64,000 nucleotides of DNA, taken from positions 24,264,119-24,328,118 of the forward strand of contig NC_084816.1 in NCBI RefSeq assembly GCF_963583255.1, written 5' to 3'. Positions within the stretch are counted from its first letter, which is position 1; the number at the start of each line of letters is the position of its first letter. The translations under genes were made by a program, and so were the position numbers. Positions 13,301 to 32,556 of this stretch are shown piece by piece. This DNA is from Pyrus communis. Its lineage: Eukaryota > Streptophyta > Magnoliopsida > Rosales > Rosaceae. Below the pieces are notes generated by a model. It ran no database searches. It had not been told where the DNA came from and saw nothing but the letters and a program-made list of their open reading frames with translations.

Positions 13301-16300
13301 ATACTCCCACGTTCTGGAAATGGGCCCATGTCTGCTGGGCCTCCTGCTACAGGGGCTCCTGCACTGATAGAAGATAGTTGGGTGTGTTGTGACAAGTGTC
13401 AGAAATGGCGGCTTCTTCCATATGGTACAAACCCGGAGAGCCTACCTGAAAAGTGGCTGTGTAGCATGCTTAATTGGCTGTAAGTTCCTTTCTAGTGGCA
13501 TTTTCTAACCAATCACTACGTTCATTATATTACATGGTATATCGCTATATCCACAAAACCTGATATGCCATTTTATAATGTGTAATGACTGTTCATTCCA
13601 ATCTCTGCCTCTCTGTTCTCTCTTTCTCTCTGAAGCTTGATCTCTTGATTCAAATTTAGGCCTGGGATGAATCGGTGTAATGTAAACGAGGAGGAAACAA
13701 CAGAAAAGACGAAAGCTCTAATTGCACAGTACCAAGTTTCTGCCCCTGAGAGTCAAAGTAATCTGCCCAGAAATCCTGGTTTAATGGAAGGAGTGGCATT
13801 GCCTAAGCCTCTGAACCCTGACCAAAACCTTGAAAATTTTGGTTTGCCTGGCATGCCTAGTAGTGCAAAGAAAAAAAATGGAGCAAAAGAATTGCCAAAT
13901 GCAACTAATAAAGATGGTTCCATTCAGTTTCCAAACTCCATGAAGAAAACCATGCAGGCATCAGTGAAGAGTAGAAGCTTGAATGATGTGAATCAGTCTC
14001 CACTGCCAAGTGAACCTGATTTGCAGCAGCTAAGCAAGTCCAGTGACATGGCAGTGGAGAAACGGAAACACAAGTACAGGGAGAAGCATAGAGATTTAGA
14101 GCCCTCTACTGGGGGAGGTATGGCATATGAAGCAGTGTTTTTTCTTTGTGCTTTTTAAGCCATCCTTAATCATGTTGAATGCTATTTACTTACTAATAAA
14201 GCATGTCAAACAGGTGACATCAAGAATTTAAAGATAAAGAGCAGAAGAGACTCCGTTCCAGATTCTTCTCGAGCTTCCAAGAAAATCAAGACTGAAGTTA
14301 AACATATTAATGATGAAGGATGGACATCAGACTACAATTGGGCAGTTGGGGAGGTAGGTCCTAGCTCAAGTGGTGCTGCAGTAGGGAAAGATCAAATTAA
14401 GAATAGGTCACATGCTGCTTCTATTACAAAAACAAAGGATGAGGCTTTCTTAAAAAGTCGATCCTTAGATGTGGGAAACTGTGATTCTAAAGGTAGATCA
14501 AAAAAGAGAAAAGTGAAGGAATCCTCCGACATGGGTTCCCTTCCAGCTACAGGGTGTTATGTTGAGGATCATTCAGTTACTGTGAAGGAGGAGTTTAGTG
14601 AGAATGACCGCAGGAAAGAAAAGAAGGCAAGGACTTCTAAATCTGACGGAAAAGAGTCTAGTGCAAGCAAAGGAAGTGGTAGAACAGACAAAAAGAGCAG
14701 CCATACAAAGAACCAACAACATAGAAAAGATATAGGTAGCAGTTTAACTCACCGGAGTAGGAATGGTATGGATTCCTTGAAAAAGGATTTGGGATTTGTA
14801 CAGGTTCCTATGGCTGCAACTTCAAGCTCCTCCAAAATCTCTGGTTCCCAGAAAACCAAATCCAGTTTTCAGGAAGTTAAAGGTTCACCCGTAGAATCCG
14901 TCTCATCTTCACCTATGAGAATCTTGAATCCCGATAAGCTTACATCAGTACGCAGGGACCTCATTGGAAAGGATGAGTCACAAAATGCTGATCATTTTGC
15001 CATAGGTAGCCCAAGAAGATGCTCAGATGGTGAAGATGATGGTGGGAGTGATCGATCTGCAACAGCGAGGAAGGACAAAGTTTCCACTGTGGCTTATCAT
15101 GGGTCTCATGAGTCTTCTGTGCTTGATTTCCAGGACAGAGATTCTAATCACATATCTGGTGGTAAAGTTAGAGGGCAGGTCGCCCCATCGCCCGATATCA
15201 CGAATGGTCTTTCTATGAATGGTGCTTTGGGTAATTCAGGTCAAGATACTGGGTGTCCTAAACAATTGGCTTCTAATCAATTTGGTGGTGAATACAGAGA
15301 GAATGGAAAGCATTATCACTCTAATGGATCTCACCCAAGAAAGTCAGGGAAGGGATACTCTTCTTCATGGTTAAAGGACAAGAACGGGAGCTTTGAATCT
15401 GATTTGGACATTGGTGAGGCCAAGAATTCTAAAGTTGTCAGTGAACAGAAAGATCATTCACCCTCCCATGGAATAAAACCTGGGGATGGTAAAAACAAGT
15501 GTGGGTCTAAATCTGGTCAAACTGAGAACAAATATGTCAGCAAGAAAGATGTTACTGGGAAATCTTCCATTGAGAGCAGTAAAAGGGAAGGTCAGTCGAA
15601 TTTCGGGGGGCATGATGGCCCAGATGTTAAGCCAGAAATCATTTGCAAAAAAGATGCAATTTCTACTCCCAAGCAGAATTCACTGCAAGATTGTGATGGT
15701 GAAAGGTTATCAAAGATTCCTTCCGGAAAAACTGAACGAGTGGATGCAGGCTCGGTTAGGGGGAAGTCACTACCCTTGCCAACTTCTGGTGGAGCTCAAA
15801 ATGAGACCACAACCCGTTGTCCCCGACCAGCTGTGGGTTCTCAAAAAGGTAATGGAGCAGATAGCTCACAAGTTGATGCCTCTGAAGGTAATGATGCTCT
15901 GAAGCAAATACAAACCAGAAAGGTTGATAATCAGAATGGAACTCAGCATATCAGTTCAAGGCATCTTTTACAGAATGGGCACAGGGCCAGGGATACTGAT
16001 GCCCCTAGTCCAGTTAGAAGGGACTCCGGCAGCCAGGCTGTTACTAGTGCTCTGAAAGAAGCTAAAGATCTGAAACATCTTGCTGATCGCGTCAAGGTTT
16101 TAACCTATCATATTTTCATGATTAGATATTTCTGTTCTCCTTTCTGCGATAATTATGTGTAATACTAATCCTTGCAGAACGCCGGGTCAACTTCCGAAAG
16201 TACGGGGTTTTACTTCCAAGCGGCTGTCAAATTTCTTCATGCTGCATCTTTGTTGGAGAATATTGATAGTGCCAAGCATAATGACATGACTCAGTGCATG

Positions 16301-17677
16301 CAAATGTATAGTAGCACCGCAAAACTATGCAAGTAAGTCAAGTTTGAGCTGTATTAATACTTCTGTTCTCATGGCACATGCACTGGTTTTGGGTGAGTCG
16401 TGTTGACTTTTGCAACCTTGCTGTGAGTCCTTGTCTACCCTTCGCGGAACCCTGCATGTGTGAGTTGGGACCCATAATATGGTTGTACGCAATTTTAGGT
16501 AGTACTTTCAACTATATTTTTGTGGTTTTTACCCTCATGTATTTGGACTTGCATCTAAAGCCTTTTTGGATTGGGTTGGGAGGGGTCACAGAGACAGTGT
16601 ACTTTTGCATAGCATTAGCTCTTAAGATGTAGGGGGTGATCTTCTCATGATTGATTTTGTCATCTTTGGTCATTAGAATAGTTATTGGCATGTACTGTAG
16701 TAGCACGTGGAGGAGCCATCCCATTTTTTTAAGCGTTCTTTGCGGGCTTTTATATTTATGGGTTCTGGAGCTTTCATGCCTGTTCTGCTTTTCCTTATTA
16801 ATTTAAATTGTCTGTAGGTTTTGTGCTCATGAATATGAGAAACCCAAGGATATGGCTGCTGCTGCTTTGGCCTACAAATGCATGGAGGTGGCTTATATGA
16901 GGGCGGTATACTGCTCGCATGCCAGTGCAAGCAGAGATCGTCTTGAGTTGCAAACAGCTTTACAATTGGTTCCTCCTGGTAAATTGACCAGTGTCTAAGT
17001 GAGCTGTTACTTGGTTCTAGAGGAGATGCAAGGCTCTAATAGCCTTGTTTTGAATTGTTGCTAATTTGATATCCTTGCTGCTTTTCTATCAGGTGAATCT
17101 CCTTCTTCCTCTGCCTCTGATGTTGATAACCTAAACAACCCCTCAACGGTTGTTGACAAGGTTGCCTTACCCAAGGGTGTTAGCTCTCCCCAAGTTGCTG
17201 GAAGCCATGTTATTGCTGCCCGAAACCGTCCCAATTTCCTCCGGATACTCAATTTTGTAAGTTTATATAGATCCTATATTGAAACTTCAATTTGTTACTC
17301 TTGTACTGTTGCACAAATTTTCATCACAATTAATTTATTTTAGATATTTAGTACATATAACGTGGTCAGAGAAGGGCATGAACAAGAATGGACTATCAAT
17401 TTATTTAAGAATGGGTAATCTCCTTTCACAATAGAGAAGTGTGGACAACGAATGAACATTTTGTAAATATGATTACTTGCAGACTCAGGATGTAAATTTT
17501 GCAATGGAAGCGTCAAGGAAATCGCAGCTTGCATTTGCAGCTGCTAATACAAACACTGGAGATGCTAAGCGTTCAGAAGGTATTTCTGCCATTAAAAGGG
17601 CTCTTGACTTTCACTTCCAAGACGTAGAGGGATTGCTACATTTGGTACGGCTCGCAATGGATGCTATCAGCCGGTAA
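10302..17677 (+). CDS. CW-type zinc-finger protein (plant CWZF family), 1,655 aa
   Basis: Eleven coding exons: 10302-10454, 11357-11429, 11536-11666, 11793-12155, 12248-13479, 13660-14117, 14214-16096, 16178-16332, 16818-16978, 17093-17256, 17483-17677. They sum to 4,968 nt and join in frame at GT-AG sites, giving 1,655 residues. The N-terminus carries the acidic block MEDTELEEGEACSSHINEY and a YDPNIDALSYI segment, followed by SPVWSHPKTP, both typical of this plant family. The CW domain (about 618-657) has WVCCDKCQKWR, with likely zinc ligands C621, C624, C645 and C657. CW domains bind methylated histone H3K4, so a nuclear chromatin-reader role is inferred. Exon 7 is a long Lys/Ser-rich low-complexity region. 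The C-terminal exons encode a conserved helical part (FYFQAAVKFLHAASLLE...YKCMEVAYMRAVYCSH). The ATG at 10302 is the first in frame; the ATG at 10368 (MEDTELEEGE) is a possible alternative start. Confidence 0.92.
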
Positions 17678-20600
17678 AAGAGGCAAGTCGTTGTGGGATG
17701 ATTCAACCCTAGGAAGGTTTATTTATTGGTGAATCCTTGGTCTCATGCCTTAAGAAGGGAGGAAAAAGAGGCTGTCCTTGATACTTCTGCTGAACTGCTT
17801 GGAACTTCTGTTGAGGAACTGGTTGTTTCTCTTCTTGTTTCAAGTAGACGACTCCTAGTCATTTTATTTTGTGGTCCTGAATCTGCTTGCAAGCGCTATC
17901 GGAGACCAAACAGGTCATTCAGATCTCAATTATTTATTTTGAGGTATTGTGAACCCATCGTCAAGTACAGCTCTGCTGAAAAGGTTCTGAGCAGCTTCTG
18001 AAGGTGGATTTACTTCATCAAGAATGGGAGGAGATATATAATAGTTGTATATAAGGACAAGAAAACGAGTTCTAAAATCAATAGGGGATTTGTTTTGACT
18101 CTCAAAACCAGAACTTAAAGCTTTGGGGATCCTTTATTGTTCAGACTGTTAACTTATCTTGATAATCCGTTATCTTGAACTGTCTGGAGAAGACTCTGGC
18201 AGCTGCCAGTATGTGCGCAAACCGTCTGATCTGATTCAACAGATTGAGACCACATCAACACTGTAGAAAAGGGTGAAAACGATGGAAACCGTAGGTATGC
18301 TGTTTTTCTAATAGATTCTCTCTTATTTTCCCCATCAAACCTTTTTTTCTTTTCAGTTACCATTTTAGTTGTTTGCACTTTTTTGTCTGAATTTGATTTT
18401 GATACATGTGCAGGTTGTCTTCACTTTTGTTGTAGTTAGGATATCCTCTTTGCGTTAGTAGACACGAAATCAGAAAAAGGAAAAAAAAAATACATTATCA
18501 GCGAATTATTGTCACAGTCATGCATGTTAGCTCCAACATGCTGCGCTTGCCTGAGTTTCTTTCCTCAAAGGTTTGTTAGCTGTTATTGTTGTGCAAGTTT
18601 GATGATTCATTCTATGTTCATTCGTCTCCAACCGGCTTTCTGTTTTCACTTTCTCCTTCAGTGGCGACAATGTATATATACAAATTATTGAAGCATCTGC
18701 ACGTGTTTCCGTCTGTAAAGAGAAGGGGATCGGTTGAATATTATTAGGTCGGTCCTTGAGATCTAACAGGTAAGGTTCTAATGCTTTTGTAATGTTAAAT
18801 CTGCTCTCCAGACTTCAGATAATTATGATTACTTTTGCATGCATGAGAGTGAGAGGAGACGATTTTGAACCCAATTATTCTAGGGTAGTGATCTTCACAT
18901 TCCCGTTTTCTCCTTTTGCATTTGTTTCCGTCTCTTCTCTTGATTCTCCTTGGATTTAATTCAGTCGAAGGACTACCCTTAGTCCAAATCTTGCAATGAC
19001 TGATCACTACCCTTAGTCCAAATCTTGCATTTATAGGAGCATATAATGTTTCGCTAACCGGACGGGGTCTCTGCTTGCAGGTTGAGCAGCGGGCGGGGGC
19101 GGTTCTCTATCTAGTAGACAACTGAGTTCGATGTGATATTCTTGTTTTGAGTTTTGCCGGATGTGGGTAGTGTATAGTTTCCGAATATCTAGTCACTAAA
19201 CGATTGTTTAGTTTTACACAATAAGGTCTAGAATTATTTCAATCGTTGATTACCCGTAGCGACAGCGATAGTAATGATCCGGGTTTTGTCAATAAAGCTT
19301 TGAGTTTGAAGGGATGACATTCATGGCAGAAGCTGGAAGTGGATACCTGTGTTACAACCGTTTTCAAATATTCGACTAGTAAATGCTGCTCAAAATGTCG
19401 CCGGGAGCAGCAAGCCTTTGAGATTGTCATAACTTCTCACTGGTCTCTGAGATTTAAAATCGATAGAAGTGGTCCATGATTTTGTTCGTCGTCAATCATT
19501 TTTGTCCATTATTTATGACAGATTTGAATTTTAACAGTTTTCTTAAAAGACCACGTTTGTTACCAATTTGACCTTGAACGCCGCCACGCCACGCCCGCCA
19601 TTTCACGAGTTTTCCAGCTTGGATCTGATTCGAGTCATCGGGTTCTTTTGGAGGCTTTGCGTCGCTGGGACTTCCAAATATCGCAGTTTTGATTGCACGG
19701 GGAGCCGTTAGCAATGCTCCGGGGATGGATGAGCATTTGAAGGGTGTTATGGTTAAATGTTGTGTAGAGAGAGATTATATAAAAATTTCAAGTAATCTGT
19801 ACTTTTTTGTTTTTTCATGAATTAAAAATTTAAAAAAAAAAAATCTTAAGGGAGAGAGGAATTTAGATAGAGAGTTGTGTTGCTAATAGTACTCTACTAC
19901 AATGGTGGAAATGAGTGTAGTCATTGCATCATTGCGGGGGTTTGAATCTCTTCGGCTTCCTAATCTAACAAATCTATATTTTAACCAAAAAAAAAAAAAA
20001 ACGAGAGAGCTTTGTTTAAATAGAAAAACTCTAACGAAACCAAAAAGTAGTGTGTAAATCATTTTTTTGTGAAAATGGAAATTGTTGAGTTTTTAGGAAG
20101 ATTGACATACGCCATTTGGAAAGAAGTCTTACAATTTTATATTAAGAAAAATTCTAGCGGGAACAAAAACTAGCTAAAATGTCAATAAAATTGTGAGTTA
20201 TGGTTCACAATTTTTGTGATCAACAAACCTCACCCTTAAATTACCTGTCCCTTGGTCACCTGGTGACCAACGAATGCTTTTAATGTCTCAAACTCAACCA
20301 TTGACATCAAAGAATAAATATACAAATTTTAATATCAAATCAAGTGATGAGTTGTCATTTATTCTTGGTCACTAGGTAACCAAAAGAACAAAACTCACGA
20401 AGCATAAACCGAAGACTTTTTAGCCGTAAGAGTCCCCTGAGATTGGCTAATCTCATTTTGGTCCCTGACAATAAAAATTGATAAAAGTGATCCCCATGTC
20501 CACCGTAAATCATTTTGATCATTTCGTGAAAAATCTATCAATATCCTCGTTACATTGTCACATGAACGACCATCTTTTTAAAGGTATTTTTGTCAAGCCA

Positions 20601-21029
20601 AACCCTCCACTTCCCAAGAATGTTAACTTTTTCACGAAATGATCAAAATAAATTTAAAGTGAACAAGCTCATAAGACCGCTTGTATTGATTTTCACTATT
20701 AAATTTAATGTTTAACTTTTTGTCAATACACTGGTTTAGACTTGGAAACCTCGTTAAGCAACCAGAACACAAAAATCTTAATAATATTTGCCATTAATAA
20801 ATAGTAGTAATAATGGTAGGGGCATGGGTCAATTGCACAAAAATGGCGTTAATACCGGATTGCACAAAAATCTTCCACTCCTTCCAAAATCCTAGCATTT
20901 CTAAAAGAGCTGCACACAATTTACAGCAGATCTCTCGGCTCTCAGGTCCGAAGAAGAAGAAGAAACTATGGTTCGAGCTTTCTGATTAGGGTTTTCGACT
21001 AGTCCCTAGTATATACCCACGCAACCGAA
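17678..21029. other. Convergent intergenic region between the CW gene and CUL1
   Basis: It holds the 3' UTRs of both genes and unassigned sequence. A 24-base segment (ACTACCCTTAGTCC...) is directly repeated at 18972 and 19006. About 19,898-20,000 resembles a tRNA-derived repeat (GGTTTGAATCTC then an A run). Open frames at 17,726-18,001 and 19,496-19,714 are not supported as genes. The 20,930-20,980 stretch (GAAGAAGAAGAAGAAACTATGG) looks like a gene leader, but the frame closes after five codons. Confidence 0.5.
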
Positions 21030-27124
<6,095 letters not shown>

Positions 27125-27960
27125 TTGTTTGAAACAAAAGTTTCGTTACCCTCCCACTACAATTCTATCAACATAGAAAGCAAAAAAAAAACACAACAAA
27201 AGGTTAACCATATAGCCCACTTGTACATTTGAGCACACATACTGTTTATGTGCAAGTACATTCGTGTTATAATTTGGAAATGATTACAGAGTAACCCCCA
27301 ATAGTCATGCCAAATGATTGGCAAATATACAACCATATATTCCATAACATCAACCGAAAAATGTATGGCGCCAATAAGTAACGACGAACAAACCATGGTA
27401 AACAAAGCAGTATAGCAATGCCATTAAAGTCATGGAGAACAACCCCAGATTAAATCATTAACAAACAACACTAAATAGATGATGAACAAGTGATGACACG
27501 GGAAACCCCTAGATAGATAATAAACAAACAAAAATTGGGAATCATTATCCCGCACAGAACATATAAACAATGCCAACCAAATAAACCCCTAAGAACAAAC
27601 AGATCGCTGAAAAAAAAATAGAAACAAAACCCATAATCCTATACCACAAACAAGCACGAAAGCAATATTACACAGCGAAGAACAACAAGGAAACCGTAGA
27701 ATCGAAGCAGACGAAGAACAACAGGACTGCCGCTGCGTACGGGCTTACAATATTCGAAACAATGGGAAGAAGTTGCGGAGGAAGAAAGATTGTACCTTCG
27801 CAAAGAATTCGAAACGACCGGAAACCCAAATCGCAGAGAGAGAGAGAGGGCGTCGGACGGAGAGTGGGGAGAGCTAGGGAAAATCCACAAATCCAATCCC
27901 TGGAAATCGCAGAGAGGAAAATAGTGGGAGGACGAGGACGAGAGAAAGAGACTACTGATC
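27125..27960 (-). promoter_or_regulatory. CUL1 leader: probable 5'-UTR intron and promoter side
   Basis: Upstream of the CUL1 ATG, a splice acceptor (TTGATAG|AATTG, exon edge near 27164) and a donor (GCGAAG|gtacaatc, near 27793) suggest one 5'-UTR intron of about 0.6 kb. A GA/CT-rich stretch at about 27,836-27,850 lies in the presumed first exon. Inferred from splice consensus only; RNA evidence would settle it. Confidence 0.45.
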
Positions 27961-27989
27961 GGAAATCAGGCTTTTCTTCATTTTTATAT

Positions 27990-29355
27990 AGAAAAAATGC
28001 CAGGACGAAAATAGTTAGCCAAATTCTAAAATAGGCTCTGGGGAAAATAGTAGGAATTTTTAAGACTATATTTGTAAATTAAATAATGCATTAGTCATAA
28101 TCGAGACGATATAAGTACATTACTCAAATTTCTTTTTTATTTTTTTGTTAAACGATATATTTTGTTAGATTAGAGGTTAGATTAACCACCAACATAATTT
28201 GAACTCACCCCGTCATGCAAAGCCTCAACACCTTTTCAACACTTGTCACGTTACTTAATACTTAAGTAACATTTTAATTTACAATTACGTCATATAGTTT
28301 ATAAAATATGGTTTCAATAGATGACCTTATTAGCATTACTCCAATAATAATGTCTACATTTATTTTTTTACGAGTCTTTTTCAAACTGCTCTTAAAATAG
28401 CTAAAACTCTTTTTTTTTTAATGATTAAGGTCAATTTTCGTATGACTTGCTGAAAATTTTATTAGTCTTGAAACGCAAGTAGAAACAAGTGGGAGATTGT
28501 CTATCATTGCATGTTATTTAGAGTCTTCCTCTTCTCCTCTCTCAACACTATTTAAATTACTTTTTAGTTATTTAAAAACAAAATCCAACAAGTATAAGTG
28601 CCCTTTAGAAAAATCACTTGAATTTTGAATAAAAAATTCGACATGCTTTTGGTGTAATCACTTCTTGCAAAAACCAGCATAATGCTTCCCAACAAAAGCG
28701 ATTTCGAAGACTATAGGAAATAATATTTTGTTGTTTTCATTAAATTTAAAAAAAAAATTAACCAATTAGCAAAATCGTTTAACTACTATGTTCTTGTCAA
28801 ATTGTTTATATAAATATTTATTTTGTTGGAAGTTTTATCTTTTTCTTTAAACCAGAGAGTCGTACTAAGAATAGATAAAAAAATAAATATATATATAAAA
28901 AATAGAAAGAATTGTCTTATATTGTTGGACTCCGTAGCCCAAAGCCCGAACATCAATTCATAAAGCCCACAAAAATATGGGTCGTCCCATGAACCTTATT
29001 TTACCGAACATAAAGCCCGAACATTTTATGGGCTTTGTGTGCTGAGGCTTATGGACTTTATGTACATTTTAGGCTTTAGGAACGGAAACTTTCGGAAAAT
29101 TTTCAGGATCGAAAATTTTCGGATTCGGAATGGAAATTTTCGATTCAGATTGGAACTTTCCAATTCAATTTGCACCCCTACTTGCATGGTATCTATGGAC
29201 GTTAAGGAGATACCCTTAATTTTTAGGTATTTCATACCGAAATTCATGTAGGATTCACCTTTTTATTCATTCCCTTGTACCCTTGGTGTTAGTAACCAAA
29301 GGCTATAACAAGTAAACGTGCTCTTACACGTGATCTTTCCAAGCTGAATGCACAC
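27990..29355. other. Intergenic, AT-rich, no gene seen
   Basis: No supportable exon. About 28,930-29,200 has imperfect repeats (AAAGCCCGAACAT twice, and alternating GGAAA/TTTCGG blocks), probably remnant transposon sequence. The frames at 29,026-29,251 on both strands arise from this repeat structure. Confidence 0.4.
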
Positions 29356-29564
29356 TAGTAGCGTGCCACTTGAATCATTATGATAGATAGTTGTTGTTAG
29401 TTGGTAAGATTACGCACTTACTTCGAGCCAACTAATTGACCATCGCATGAGAATCAGACCCATAGGAAGAGATACGACTATTGAATGTTTCAGTTACCTA
29501 AACGTGTTGGATTCAGATCGCAAAATTGAACACAATTCAATTACTAAACGTGTAATTGAAGACT

Positions 29565-30717
29565 TGTTGATCCTAAAAACTACTAAGCCTACGTGACGCA
29601 CATGCCGAGTAATTAATAAGCTAACTACGTCATTCGGTTGTGTGCAAGGCGTGCCAACTCATTAGTCGAGTTTGCCTAGGAAGTAAAATATGTTGATATT
29701 GTGTTGGGCGCACTGTTGACTTCTCAATCTTACGACTGCGGCCGAGGAAGGAACATGTCTCGGCCTTCGGGTTCTAGAGCCTGAAGACAAGGCTGCTAGT
29801 TCTACAAAGTTCACAAATCGTCGACACCAGGTTTAGTCTTGGTAATTATATTTGTGAGAGTATAAGTACGCTGAATTGGTATCAAACTATATGGACACAA
29901 GTACTCGAAATAGATAAATGTTTTGATGGTAAATGTGGTTCGACTGTCGGAATGTCGAACTCTAAAATGTACTTGTGAATATCCAATCATAAAAAAAAAC
30001 TCGGTGTTCAATGTGCCGAGCCTAGTAACCTATAACACCTTACTTCGTCGAGAAGGCTGATGAGATGACCTCTACCAACAAGGAATCGCAAATCCTTATT
30101 GACCGAGACTTAGATAAATAACCAGCCAGTCTTGAAGCAGTGTTGTCTATCTAAACTGAAGGTGCTCATTGGTTGGCTGATTCTACAGCGCCAGTGCTGT
30201 CTATTCAAACTGAAGATGTCGTAGGTTGCCTTCACAATGATGTTTATCCAAACTGAAGATGTGTTGACAGGAAGAAATGGGGAGAGGAAAAAATCTCAAG
30301 GTTGTTGAGAAGCTTTGCGCAGGGCACTTTGTGTGTTGATTTGAAGGGGCTTGAATGATGCACTCCCTTCTCTATTTATAGCATCGAACCCCCTCATGGT
30401 CGAACTAGAGATGCACTCAGATTAGAACTCTTCATCCCAATCTAATCAGGTTTCCGCCAATCCTAACCCCTATAGGACTTTGAACCAAGCTCTTTAACGA
30501 ACCAAATTCATTCCCTAATTCTAAGCATCTTTAGCTTTAAGACAAACTCCTTGTTGCACTAGGGTTCAACCACATCACCCTTATCTTAAACCAATCCTCC
30601 TCGCAACAAGATTCAGCTGACCTTGACTGGATAGCCCATGACAAAATTCTAGATGAATGTTACTGGGGCGAGAATGACTCTAAGCTCAGCCCAAAAATAT
30701 TATTTTAGGCCTAAACA
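29565..30717 (+). mobile_element. Solo LTR (1,153 bp) with empty site in the sister unit
   Basis: It starts TGTTGATCCTAAAAACTAC, ends TTAGGCCTAAACA, and is flanked by AGACT on both sides (29,560-29,564 and 30,718-30,722). At the homologous place in unit B (about 32,367-32,385) the text runs straight through as ATTGAAGACTTTATGG, the pre-insertion state. A TATA-like CTATTTATAG at about 30,370 may be the LTR promoter. No retroelement coding is present. Confidence 0.85.
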
Positions 30718-31803
30718 AGACTTTATGGTGATTGGGTTAGTTCAGTTTGGTTGACGGTTTTCAAGTCCTTATCCACCTTCGACTCAACATAGGTTGGTTA
30801 AATGTCCAAAAACTGACCAACTCCCTCCCTCATGATCGAACAGTAATTTTGGGCTGGTATATTGATTATGCGATTAAAATGTCCTACCCTACATCCTTGT
30901 TGGAAAAAGACGCTTAACTAGCGGTTGAGTCCCGTTTGGTATCAATTAAACGATTAAACATCGTAAAAAATTCGGCCCACACCTTCGGCCCCATATATTT
31001 TTTTATTTCTAATTGGCCCTTACTTTCGCCCCTCATTGTTTTTTTTATTTTTTATTTTTTTATATTTTGAATAGTAACCCCCACGTATTTTGGTCCCAAA
31101 TGGATGACAGTGATAAGCTATTGAGTTGTCCTTTGGACCGACGCTTAAATATATAAGCAAAATTCCGATAAATAAATAACCAAAATTAAACAGATGAATT
31201 TGTAGCATTACTTTTTTATATAATTTTTTTACAAATATTTTGTAAAGTTTATTTCATAATGTGTTTTAACAATTCAAGATATTTATTTTTTAAATTCCGT
31301 CTAAGATTATATCTATAAAAAATCACCTAATTTTGAAACTATATGACGATTGAATTAAGAATTTAGGATTTCTTTGTAAAATTGTATACCTCAATTTTCT
31401 TCACTACAAATGAATATTTTAATAGTATTAAATTTGTCTAATTTTTTGTAAAAATTATTTATAAATAAAATTAAAACAAATGAACTATTCAAAATATTAA
31501 ACTATGTTACGAAATATGCTTTCACAAATTATGTAAGAAATTGATACGCGGATGCATCACGAATTAAATTATTAAGATAAACATATATGGAAAAATTGTA
31601 ACCGTTGCTTCGTCATCTTGTAATGCATAAAAAACCAAAAAATCCACTCATTTTCTTCCTAATTTTCTTTCGGTCAGGAACTTTTTTCAATTTAGTCAAC
31701 AATTTTTGTTGGCACTACGATTAAAGTAAGTACAGTGATTGCATATTTTAATGGGAACTGAATAAATCAAGAGGCACAGAACTGAAGACAAACAGAGAGA
31801 AAG

Positions 31804-32289
31804 ATGAGTGCCGGTGAAAGCGAAGAGGGGAAGACGCTAGAGTTCACGCCGACATGGGTGGTCGCGGCGGTGTGCATGGTGATCGTCGCCCTTTCTCTTG
31901 CCGCCGAGCGCTTCCTCCACTACGGTGGCAAGTTCCTGAAGAGGAAGAACCAGATGTCGCTCTACGAAGCGTTGCAGAAAATCAAGGAGGAGCTTATGCT
32001 TATGGGGTTCATCTCTCTGCTCCTCACCGTCTTCCAGAACCTCATCTCCAAGTTCTGCGTCTCGGAGGACGTGATGGCGCATCTCTTGCCCTGCAAACTC
32101 CCCGGCGAGGCTGAGGAGGCAGAACCCACCTCCCATTTGGGCGGAATGCGGCGGCTCTTCGCGGAGGAGGGTCGTCGCAGATCGGGTACTGCGCCAAAAA
32201 ACACAAGGTGCCATTGCTGTCGCTCGAAGCTCTGCACCATCTGCACATCTTCATCTTCGTCCTCGCCATCGTCCACGTCAGCTTCTGCA
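31804..32289 (+). pseudogene. Truncated, frameshifted copy of the MLO1-type gene
   Basis: Nearly identical to the first ~162 codons of the intact MLO ORF at 33,839 (MSAGESEEGKTLEFTPTWVV versus MSGGESEEG...). After FAEE one base is missing (GAGGAGGGTCG versus GAGGAGGAGTCG, near 32,169). This shifts the frame and replaces SSQIGYCAKKHK with unrelated sequence until a stop at 32,320. The homology ends abruptly at about 32,289, where duplication unit B starts. About two thirds of the protein, including most membrane helices and the calmodulin-binding tail, is absent. Its upstream 900 bp is highly similar to that of the intact copy, so it could still be transcribed. Confidence 0.9.
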
Positions 32290-32556
32290 TTAGCCTGCCA
32301 CGTGAATCATTCTGATGGATAGTTGTTAGTTGGTAAGGTTCTGCGCTCACTTCAATTACTAAACGTGCAATTGAAGACTTTATGGTGATCGGGTGAGTTC
32401 GGTTTGGTTGACGGTTTTCAAGTCCTTATCCACGGTTCGACACAACACAGGTTGGTTCAATGTCCAAAAAGCGACCAACTCCCTCCCTCGCGGTTCGCCT
32501 ATGACCTGAATCGAACAGTAATTTTGGGCTGGTATATAGATTTTGCGACTAAAATG

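Larger units (their letters stand above)
29356..32289 (+). repeat. Tandem duplication unit A (truncated MLO copy and its upstream region)
   Basis: The sequence from about 29,356 (TAGCGTGCCACTTGAATCAT) recurs from about 32,290 (TAGCCTGCCACGTGAATCAT) and stays homologous through the upstream region and the first ~160 codons of MLO. Unit A is therefore joined head-to-tail to unit B, with the junction inside the MLO reading frame at about 32,289. Unit A carries an extra solo LTR at 29,565-30,717. Unit B carries an extra TRIM at 32,557-32,892 and lacks about 100 bp present near 29,430-29,540. Confidence 0.85.

Noticed and set aside
17726..18001. 91-aa open frame just after the CW zinc-finger stop codon
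   Set aside because: It lies in the presumed 3' UTR, has no splice sites joining it to the gene, and the CW protein already ends at a family-typical C-terminus.
20962..20985. Leader-like sequence with ATGGTTCGAGC start
   Set aside because: The frame closes after five codons and no donor site joins it to another exon.
29280..30950. Possible protein-coding gene upstream of MLO
   Set aside because: The segment resolves into a solo LTR with target duplication plus duplicated non-coding sequence.
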